Shown: positions 55,916-64,000 of the stretch, in pieces
How positions within the stretch are numbered: position 1 is the stretch's first letter
Layout of the letters: every line of letters starts with the position of its first letter
Origin: Volvox africanus
Lineage: Eukaryota; Chlorophyta; Chlorophyceae; Chlamydomonadales; Volvocaceae
Assembly: GCA_030268105.1 (NCBI GenBank)
Contig: BSDZ01000003.1
Coordinates: forward strand, 2,046,001 to 2,110,000
DNA: 64,000 bases
Reading direction: 5' to 3'
Translations under genes and position numbers: made by a program
The notes under the pieces: generated by a model
Database searches by the model: none
The model's input: the letters and a program-made list of their open reading frames with translations, nothing else
Told to the model about the DNA's origin: nothing

Positions 55916-56701
55916 TGTTGTACGCGGGTTCGATCACCATTTGCACCAATGAAGACCGCAACACATTTAAGCATTGTGAAGCATGATACAAGCATATTAG
56001 CATGATATACTTGAGTATATCTAGCTAATTAGGCATGCTGCATTATCACCTACGACGTCCCGCTGTCGGTCAACATGTTTGACTCGACGCTGATAATTAA
56101 TGCGCGATCTATCCTTTGGCATATTATATCACGTAATAATACTTTAAATATTATTATCTTATGTACGTCATAAACCATACGCATATATTGATATTCGGAC
56201 CTTTGCATATTGCATGCGTTGCATCCAATAACATCACGGTTTACGCGGTATTTAGAATGATGCTACGAAGGTACTCACATTTGAGATCGTAATCCAGTGA
56301 GACCTGTACTGCACATTGGTATCGCGACGTGATAGGTGAGAGGACGGCCACCTAGAGTCCGAAGTCGGCTCGTGCTACTTTGGACTAAGTACCCGTGTAC
56401 TTAACACAACCTAATTCGTATACATACAATATACTCATATATATATCCGGCCTGAGCTATCCTAGCATCCCATCTGCAGCCGAGTGATGAACATTGCCCA
56501 CGGGGTCTGATGGCCATCTACCGATTTGTAAACGAAGATTATTGTAAGTTGGATCTTTCCTTATTCTTGAGTCTTCTGCACTTCTTGAGTCTTCTCACTT
56601 TGCTCGCATTGAATCGCCTTGCTGTTCATAAGCACGGTGCGCACTAGCTAACATTCAGACATACAGATTCAGTGCATGATTGAAGAAGGAAGGATACAAC
56701 A
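55916..56701 (+). repeat. 3' LTR of the B-I element
   Basis: 786 bp, TGTTGTACGCGGG to GGATACAACA; slightly short through small internal deletions, including loss of part of the CGAATATCGATATTCG palindrome region. Confidence 0.9.
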
Positions 56702-57088
56702 CGGTGAGCCTACCGACAGTACTCTTGAGAAGATTCAGTAAACTCAGCAAGTACCCAGCTGAGTCCTAATCTCCGTAGTTTGGGTGATAAGAGTCGCCAA
56801 CTGGTCTGGACGAAAGCCGGTCTCGGTCGTCGCGGCAAGCAATGCCGGAGCGCTGAGATTACCTGCGACTCAGAGCGTACACTTACACAACAAGTGCAAC
56901 AATCTAAGCAAAAGCAATTAAACAATTACAAACCGGAAGCAGCGGCGTCCAATACGGTGCGGCCTAGGTCTTCGGCAAAGGTATCTAGCGGTCCACGTGG
57001 TTCGTCACTGGAACTCGCCATAGAGAAAACCTACTTCCGAGTTGACACAAAGAGACAGTTAGGCAACGAACCTGTCTCAATACCAATT
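56702..57088 (-). other. Leader and primer site of a family A element
   Basis: Non-coding; the primer site (minus strand) lies next to the LTR and starts TTGGTATTGAGACAGG, with one change from the intact copy (T for C in TATCGAG). Confidence 0.8.
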
Positions 57089-57939
57089 TGCTGTACCTCT
57101 CCTTCGTGTTTGCTCATAAGTATCTGCGCGTCTGAAGGCTTTCGACACCGATGCGCGAGCACTTGCAAGTACAGTAAGGCAAGCGCGAGCAAACAGAGAC
57201 AGCGGAAGACTTCAAAACAAGAAGAGATATAACTTACAGTCTTACAGATCGAAGCGATACAATGGATGGAATCGCCGACAGCGCCGGAAGCAAGCAGTCA
57301 TCACACGGTGGTGATAAGCAAAGTTCAGGCTTAGCTCGGACTAAGTAAGATAGCGATTAGCAATAATAGTGTAGAACACATGAGTGTTCTCCGGTATCGA
57401 ATGTCTTGTCTTATTTAGCCGTCCTCGCATCTGTTATACTCGCAGCATCTGTTATACTCGCAGCATCGCAATGCCGTACGATTCACACTAGGAGGCCCAT
57501 CCTAAGTGTGACAACCCTACTGCGTATAGGCGATGTCCAAGCATAACAACCGATAAGCCTTTCCGGCATTCACATGATGCAAGGGTCCGAATAACGATAT
57601 TCGGTTGCAAGGCATGTATCGTGACGAGTGCGGCACTCTCAACGTGTGCTGTAATGAAGTAATATTATATCAAATAACATTACTTATCGTTTCGTAGCAC
57701 GAGCATAATGCGCACTTCAATGATTCGGGATTTCATGCATGCTAGGTGGATTTGCCATGATGCGATGTCGCAATGGATAATGGTGTCATGCCAAATGCAT
57801 ATATAAATATATACGAATACATTTATATCATGCAAGTTCATTCATATGCATTGATCGTTCATGCGTTCATCAAAATAGCACTTTGCCTCGTAGCGTCGCA
57901 TCGACCTACACATCGGCGGAAACGAACCGTAGCACAACA
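57089..57939 (-). repeat. 5' LTR of a family A element
   Basis: 851 bp in minus orientation, starting TGCTGTACC (one change) and ending GCACAACA. Contains an 18-bp tandem duplication at 57427-57462. Confidence 0.9.
57427..57462 (-). repeat. 18-bp tandem duplication in the LTR
   Basis: GCATCTGTTATACTCGCA occurs twice in a row; other family A LTRs have it once. Confidence 0.85.
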
Positions 57940-58065
57940 ATTGTTGAGTCTTCCGCTGTCCATTACTCGCATTGGATTGCCTTGCTGTTCGTAAGCTTGG
58001 TATGCACTCAGCTAACATCCAGACGTGCAGATCTAATGCATGATTGAAGAAGGAAGGATACAACA
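57940..58065 (+). repeat. 3' end of a family B LTR
   Basis: Last 126 bp of a B LTR in plus orientation, ending GGATACAACA and followed by a B-I primer site, so it was a 5' LTR. The family A LTR interrupts it on the left. Confidence 0.87.
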
Positions 58066-58487
58066 AATTTGGTAGCGAGACGGTTCGACTCACGGCTGTC
58101 TCATCATCGCTATTGGAGAGTAGATTCTCGCACGAGCGAACGGCGGTGAGGGATATCACGGGATAACCTTGTCGGAAAGCTGATGCTGTATTACCCTCTG
58201 CCTGAACTTTTAATATAATATCTGTCCGATTAATACTAATCATACTTTTGTTACCCGTAAAGTCTTAAATCCACAGAAGAAATTACATCGCCATCATACT
58301 CAAAATCACTTCCCCGATAAAGTTGGATATCTGACAGGACCAGCTACTAAGGAGATATCAATTTGAAGGTGACAACACATTGGTGGGTTACATTACCATC
58401 CGTGTCGGAGTTTACTCGAGCGTGAACGGTACACGAGAGAAAATTTCGAAGGTATAGTCCTACCTTCTTATCCTTGTGAGGTATTAA
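58066..58487 (+). other. Primer site and leader of a B-I element
   Basis: Starts AATTTGGTAGCGAGAC like the leader at 6742; non-coding. Confidence 0.78.
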
Positions 58488-59421
58488 TTGGAATACATGT
58501 CGTATAATCAGTATCCACTAACTACGGGAGAGAGTGAACAGGCTAATATTAGTATCCACGATGAAGGACCGGAGGCCGCACCGAACATTGATAACTTATA
58601 TAATCCCCAATCCGATGTTCCCCAGTCAAATTACCCTTATCCAGCTCAGGATCCCCCTGAGACGCCAGATTATGTGAGGCCCACCAAGGCGGAACAGGAC
58701 CTAGCAATGGTATCGCTGCAGCAACTTATGGATGGAGGTGGGGTCCCCGGTTTCGTCGTTCCAACACCTCAACTTCATATTCATCACGACGCTGAACCCA
58801 AGATTATCGCAAGCGCCACCCGCTCCTATGTCCGTGATGCTAAAAAGTATCTGAAGTTGGTGAAGTTGGTCGAGGTGAAGTCTATTCATTGGGGCCACAC
58901 TAAGCGGCATCGCGAGGGAATGGTATGATCATTGGACCACTGTACAGGAGCACTTTACGTTCGAAGAGCTAATTAACGCACTTCTTACTCATTTCGCTCC
59001 CAGAAATCAGTCGCAAGTGGCTGCTATGTACCAAGAGTTACACGCAGGCACTTATCGTATGCGACCTAACGTGTCCGTGGAGGACTACCAGTTGCGTTTT
59101 GAAGAATTAACAGCACCCATGATTGGTTTCTCAGAAGGAGACTACATTTATTGGTTCCAACACAGTCTCTCGCTTCAGTTAGCCCGAGCGAGTACTACGG
59201 ATCTGACACTGGACGGGACAAGGTCGTACACGTGATGGGTTCAAATCGTTCGTGGCGTCAAAGCTCGCCTTGGAACGGGACAAGAGCGCCCGACATCTTT
59301 AGCACCGCTGTCAGTTTACACGACGCAAGATATCTCTAACGAGACTGACCCAGCACCTGAGACTACTGGTATTCCTCTACCACCAGCTCCTACGCGCCCT
59401 GGTGACATCCCTCTGACTAAT
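58488..59421 (+). pseudogene. gag: gag of a B-I element, 3' end missing
   Basis: ATG at 58488 opens MEYMSYNQYPL, matching the copy at 7169. The first 125 or so codons are open; a deletion and frame change near 58865 disrupts the core at the LKLVK segment, after which the core resumes (59017-59235, DYIYWFQHSLSLQ). TGA at 59233-59235 stands for CGA. Cut before the knuckle by the LTR starting at 59422, whose left flank is CTAAT. Confidence 0.86.
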
Positions 59422-60226
59422 TGTTGTATCCTTCCTTCTTCAATCATGCACTGAATCTGCACGTCTGGATGTTAGCTAGTGCGCACCAAGCTTACGAACA
59501 GCAAGGCTATTCAATGCGAGCAATATGACAGCGGAAGACTCAAGAATAAGGAAAGATCCAACTTACAATAGTCTTCATTTACAAATCGGTAGATGGCCGT
59601 CAGACCCCGTGGGCAATGTTCATCACTCGGCTGCAGATGATATGCTAGAATAGCTCAGGCCGAATATATATGAGTATATCGTATGTATGCGAATTAGATA
59701 GAGTTAAGTACACAAGTACTTAGTCCAAAGTAGCACGAGCCGACTTCGGTCTCTAGGCGGCCGTCCTCACACCTATCACGTCGTGATACCGATGCACAGT
59801 ACAGGTCTCACTGGATTCCGATCTCAAGTGTGAGTACCTTTGTAGCACTGTTCTAAATATCCGTGATATTATTGGATGCAATGCATGCAATATGCAAAGG
59901 TCCGAATATCGATATTCGGTTGCCGACCCAACCATCGCGATCGTTGCCTTCTCACATACACGTATGGTTTATGATGTAAATGAGGTCATAATATTTAAAG
60001 TATTATTATGTGTTATAAAATGCCAATGGATAGATCGCACATTAATTATCAGCATCGAGTCAAACATGTTGACCAACAGCGCGATGTCATAGATGATAAT
60101 GCGACATGCCTGATTAGCTAGATATACTCGAGTATATCATGCTAATATGATTGTATTATGCCTCATCATGCTCGAATGCATTGCGGCCTACTTCGGTGCC
60201 AACGGTGATCAAACCCGCGTACAACA
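59422..60226 (-). repeat. Family B 3' LTR
   Basis: 805 bp, TGTTGTATCC to GCGTACAACA. Confidence 0.92.
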
Positions 60227-60285
60227 ACTATCCCCCCTCCCGTATGCAGCGTCCTCGCTGCATCGGACAGCATTGACTGCAGAGA

Positions 60286-61997
60286 TCATTGGGTCTGCGT
60301 GGCACGTAGGCGAGCTTCCTCCAATAGGGGCTTCATTTCCGGCGAGAAGTTACGCATCGGCTCCCACGAATTATGCTCGCTAGAATAGCCGGTCCACTTG
60401 ACCACATATTCGTGCACCTTCTGCTTTCATCATTGTCGACCTATGTGGCGAACCCGATAATCCAATATTCGCTCCACATCATACACTTTTTGCTTGCCTG
60501 CGATCCAGGTCTCGGGACCGGGGTCCATTACTGCAGGGGCATCGGTGTTGTTTGTAACGGGCTCCGTGCCGCGATAAGGACGGATGAGGGAAATATGAAA
60601 TGTGGGATGGATATTCATGTCAGAGGGTAGGGATAGTTCCACAGCTACGTTCCCTACCATGCGAACAACGGGATATGGCCCAATCCAGTGAGGTAACAAT
60701 TTACGGGAACCGTCGGCGAGCGAACACAGATTCTTAGTGCTCAGTAAAACCATTTGTCCCACCAAAAATGTTACGTCTCGTTTGGATTTATTATAATAGT
60801 CCGTCGTCCGTTGTTGTGCCGCATCCAAGCATGCCTTTGCATCTGTCATGCGGGATAGGAACGACTTGGCAAAGGTTTTAGCCGCAGGGATATTGATCTC
60901 CAACTCTCGCCACACGGGTAGCATAGGATGGAATCCATAATTCAGAAAGAAAGGGCTTTGACCTGTAGAGCGGTTAACAGCGTTGTTAAGCGTGAATTCT
61001 GCCGAAGTCAGAAACGTATCCCAAACAGAGGGTGTGCGTCCCGCGAAATTCCTCAACATGTCGCCCAGCGTGCAATTTGTGTGTTCAGTTTGCCCATCGG
61101 ATTGTGGATGATATGCTGTGCTCAAATGAACGCGCATACCGACGAGCTCACATAGCGCTTCCCAAAACTTAGACGTGAATTGACCGCCGCGATCGGAGAT
61201 CACATTTTTAGGAATGCCATGCAATCATACCACGTTATCAAAAAATAATCATGCTGTTTGCTCAGCTGTGCAAGACGAGGTGCAGGGGGCTAAGTGAACC
61301 ATCTTGGTCAAGCGATCGACCATAACGAACACCGAATCGTATCCCCCCTCAGTTTTGGGTTGCGCGACTACGATGTCCATTGAAACACTTTCCCAAGGGG
61401 CATCTGGTATAGGTAAAGGTTGTAACAAACCCTGGCCCTTACCGGATAGTGCTTTATTGCGCTGACATAGACTGCACCTTTGCACAAAGTTTTCCGCATC
61501 CTTCACCACGCTCGGCCACCAGAACGAGCGTCGTACTAGCTCTGCCAATCGCGTGCTTCCAGGATGTCCTGCTAACGGGTCCTCGTGGAACCGCGCAAGA
61601 ATATCGTAGTGCAAAGCATCGTCGTTCGGCACGACGATTTGTGTGGTCGAACCATCTTTCTGTATCCACAAATCGTTGCGCTTGTGCAAATGCTTTACAT
61701 TACTCGATGAAGCAAACCATGGATCGGTCTGATATGCGATCTTGAGTCGTTAAGCGAGATCTGCTGCTATCGGCACCTCCTGACTGCGTGAACGAGTACC
61801 CGGTGCTGCCAGAATCGCAGCATGCAATGATGGATGTCGACTGAGGGCGTCAGCAATATTAATTCTGCCGGCGATATATTCCCACGTACAGTGGAAACGA
61901 GATAGATACTCCATCCACCGGGCTTGTCGTCGGTTAAGCGTGGGGACACTCTGCAAGAATGTCAGTGGTTTGTGGTCTGTCTTCAGTGTAAAAGGGC
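60286..61997 (-). pseudogene. pol: pol 3' half (RNase H end, IN, chromodomain)
   Basis: From 61997 leftwards: end of RNase H (61750-61990, with [11 protein letters not shown]), integrase finger and first catalytic Asp (61249-61689, [16 protein letters not shown]), core and C-terminal domain (60430-61224, VISDRGGQF then TDGQTEHTN), chromodomain 60286-60430. Stops near 61748, 61247 and 60428 break it. Confidence 0.86.
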
Positions 61998-62993
61998 ACC
62001 TCGTCTTGCACCGCTGAGCAAACAGCATGATTATTTTTCGATAATGTGGTACGATTACACGGCGTTCCTAAAAATGTGATATCCGATCGCGGCGGTCAAT
62101 TCACGTCTAAGTTTTGGGAAGCGCTATGTGAACTCGTCGGTATGCGCGTTCATTTGAGCACAGCATATCATCCACAATCCGATGGGCAAACCGAACGCAC
62201 AAATCGCACGCTGGGCGACATGTTGAGGAATTTTGCGGGACGCACACCCTCTGTTTGGGATACGTTTCTGACTTCGGCAGAATTCACGCTTAACAACACT
62301 GTTAACCGCTCTACAGGTCAAAGCCCTTTCTTTCTGAATTATGGATTCCATCCTGCGCTACCCGTGTGGCGAGAGTTGGAGATAAATATCCCTGCGGCTA
62401 AAACCTTTGCCAAGTCGTTCCTATCCCGCATGACAGACGCGAAGGCATGTTTGGATGCGGCACAACAACGGACGACGGACTATCATAATAAATCCAAACG
62501 AGACGTAACATTTTCGGTGGGACAAATGGTATTATTGAGCACTAAGAACTTGCGTTCGCTCGCCGACGGTTCCCGTAAATTGTTACCTCGCTGGATTGGG
62601 CCATATCCCGTTGTTCGCATGGTAGGGAACGTAGCTGTGGAGCTATCTATACCCTCTGACATGAATATCCATCCCACATTTCATATTTCCCTCATCAGCC
62701 CTTATCGCGGCACTGAGCCCGTTCCAAAAGACACCGATGCCCCTGTAGTAATGGACCCCGGTCCCGAGACCAGGATCGCAGGCAAGCAAAAAGTGTATGA
62801 TGTGGAGCAAGTATTGGATTATCGGGTTTGCCACATAGGTCGACAACGACGAAAGTGGAAGGTGCACGAATATCTGGTCAAGTGGACTGGCTATTCTAGC
62901 GAGCACAACTCTTGGGAGCCGATGCGTAACTTCTCGCCGAAAATGAAGCCGCTATTGGAGGAAGCTTGCCTACGTGCCACGCAGACCCAATGA
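61998..62993 (+). pseudogene. pol: pol 3' part (integrase core, C-terminus, chromodomain), open but truncated
   Basis: Open for over 310 codons from 62046 ([18 protein letters not shown]) to the normal stop TGA at 62991-62993. It has the second catalytic Asp and the Glu ([12 protein letters not shown] region reads SDGQTERTN), the PETRIAGKQK linker and a complete chromodomain ([10 protein letters not shown]). The HHCC finger and the first catalytic Asp are missing, so it cannot act as an integrase. A chromodomain-bearing fragment of this kind could only be made if transcribed from elsewhere. Confidence 0.87.
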
Positions 62994-63037
62994 TCTCTGC
63001 AGTTGATGCTGTCTGATGCAGAGAGGACGCTGCATAC

Positions 63038-63048
63038 GGGAGGGGGGA
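63038..63048 (+). promoter_or_regulatory. Polypurine tract of a family B element
   Basis: GGGAGGGGGGA, four bases before the 3' LTR. Confidence 0.82.
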
Positions 63049-63052
63049 TAGT

Positions 63053-63866
63053 TGTTGTATGCGGGTTCGATCACCGGTTGCACCGAAATAGGCCCCAATG
63101 CATCCGAACATTATAAAGCATAATACAATCATATTAGCATGATATACTCGAGTATATCCAGCTAATCAGGCATGTCGCATTATCATCTACAACATCGCGC
63201 TGTCGGTCAACATGTTTGACTCAAGGCTGATAATTAATGCGTGATCTATCCATTGGCATTTTATATCACGTAATAATACTTTAAATATTATTATCTTATG
63301 TACGTCATAAACCATACGCGTATGCGAGAAGGCGATGATCGCGATGGTTGGGTCGGCACCAGAATATCGATATTCGGACCATTGCATATTGCATGCGTTG
63401 CATTCAATAATATCACGGATGACACGATATTTAGAATAGTGCTATGAAGGTACTCACACTTGAGATCGGAATCCAGTGAGACCTGTACTGCGCATCGGTA
63501 TCACGACGTGATAGGTGCGAGGACGGCCGCCTAGAGACCGAAGTCGGCTCGTGCTACTTTGGACTAAGTACCCGTGTACTTAACACAACCTAATTCGTAT
63601 ACATACGTTTTATGCATTTATATTCGGCCTGAGCTATTCCAGCATAGCATCTTCAGCCGGATGATGAACATTGCCTGCGGGGTCTGACGGCCGACTACCA
63701 ATTTGTAATCGAAGACTATTGTAAGTTGAATCTTTCCTTGCTGTTGAGTCTTCCGCTGTCATTTTACCCGTATTGAATCGCTTTGCTGTTTGTAAGCACG
63801 GTGCGCACGTAGCTAACATCCAGACGTGCAGATTCAGTGCATGATCGAAGAATGAAGGATACAACA
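63053..63866 (+). repeat. Family B 3' LTR
   Basis: 814 bp, TGTTGTATGCGGG to GGATACAACA, with the family's palindromes. Confidence 0.92.
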
Positions 63867-64000
63867 CACCGGTTACTCGTTCGTGCAGTCAGCAGGTGCC
63901 AATAACAACGGATCTCACGCAACGACTCAAGATGGCATATCAGGCCGATCCATGGTTTGCTTAACCAAGTAATGTGGAATATTTACACAAGTGCAACGAT
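63867..64000 (+). pseudogene. pol: pol fragment (RNase H-integrase linker), runs off the window
   Basis: Resembles 54340-54475: the segment after NIADALSR with PVTRS and QRLKMAYQADPWFA. A TAA near 63961 replaces a Ser codon. Continues beyond the right edge. Confidence 0.82.

Larger units (their letters stand above)
50946..56701 (+). mobile_element. B-I element lacking 5' LTR and gag start
   Basis: Plus-strand element with gag (from codon of about 26), the whole of pol, polypurine tract 55901-55911 and 3' LTR 55916-56701. The 5' LTR, leader and gag start are replaced by the inverted pol fragment on the left. Right flank CGGTG (56702-56706) lies in a family A leader; no left partner is present. 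Confidence 0.87.
56702..57939 (-). mobile_element. 5' end (leader and 5' LTR) of another family A element
   Basis: Minus strand: LTR 57089-57939 and leader 56702-57088, which matches 26381-26770 in complement. The remainder was removed when the B LTR ending at 56701 came to lie here. The LTR right flank ATTGT lies in a partial B LTR. Confidence 0.88.
59422..61997 (-). mobile_element. 3' half of a family B element, minus strand, fused head-on to the next element
   Basis: 3' LTR 59422-60226, polypurine tract 60231-60241 and pol 60286-61997. At 61997 it switches to plus-strand pol of another B copy through a 2-bp overlap (GC). Confidence 0.87.
61998..63866 (+). mobile_element. 3' part of a family B element, plus strand
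   Basis: Integrase core onwards, polypurine tract 63038-63048 and 3' LTR 63053-63866. Right flank CACCG lies in B pol; the left side is the inverted junction. Confidence 0.87.

Noticed and set aside
1..64000. Host protein-coding genes, rRNA or tRNA genes
   Set aside because: Every stretch I could place matches LTR, leader, gag or pol of the two families or the miniature element; no other credible frame remains.

Overview
The window is eukaryotic repeat DNA built almost entirely of nested Ty3/gypsy-type LTR retrotransposons (Metaviridae, chromovirus-like). I find no host gene, rRNA or tRNA gene. The elements have 5-bp target duplications, a primer site that fits an initiator tRNA-Met with an A1:U72 pair, Gag with a CCHC-type knuckle, and Pol in the order PR-RT-RH-IN with a C-terminal chromodomain. 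The host could be a fungus, alga, oomycete or another eukaryote; the sequence does not let me choose.

Two LTR families are present. Family A has an LTR of about 824-850 bp, running from TGTTGTGC to GGTACAACA. Family B has an LTR of about 800-815 bp, running from TGTTGTACG to GGATACAACA, with three internal lineages (B-I, B-II, B-III) that differ in Gag and leader. The two LTR families share motifs, the same polypurine tract and homologous Gag-Pol.

Layout: 1-5209 is a B-II copy on the minus strand, carrying a 324-bp miniature LTR element at 2131-2454. 5210-5827 is part of a family A LTR. 5828-12976 is a B-I element on the plus strand. An old minus-strand family A element (pieces 13021-13317, 20725-23567, 38530-38807) hosts two nests. 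The first is a solo A LTR (13318-20724), itself split by a complete B-II element (13373-19940). The second is a B-III element (23568-38480), itself split by a structurally intact family A element (25557-33028). 38808-43758 is a second B-III copy. 43759-44586 is one A LTR with an internal inversion. 44587-64000 is a mosaic of B fragments in both orientations, with a solo B LTR (45231-46032), two outward-facing inverted B chimeras (49095-56701 and 59422-63866) and the 5' end of another A element (56702-57939).

The A element at 25557-33028 has matching 5-bp flanks (TCTGG), two 824-bp LTRs, a primer site, a polypurine tract and open gag and pol. Gag and pol lie in the same frame, separated by one TAG. 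The same TAG and in-frame continuation occur in B-II and B-III copies, which points to stop-codon readthrough as the way Gag-Pol is made. Nearly all other copies are broken, very often by CGA-to-TGA changes, as expected of methyl-CpG decay in silenced DNA. Several defective types occur in more than one copy with the same defects, suggesting they were mobilised in trans.
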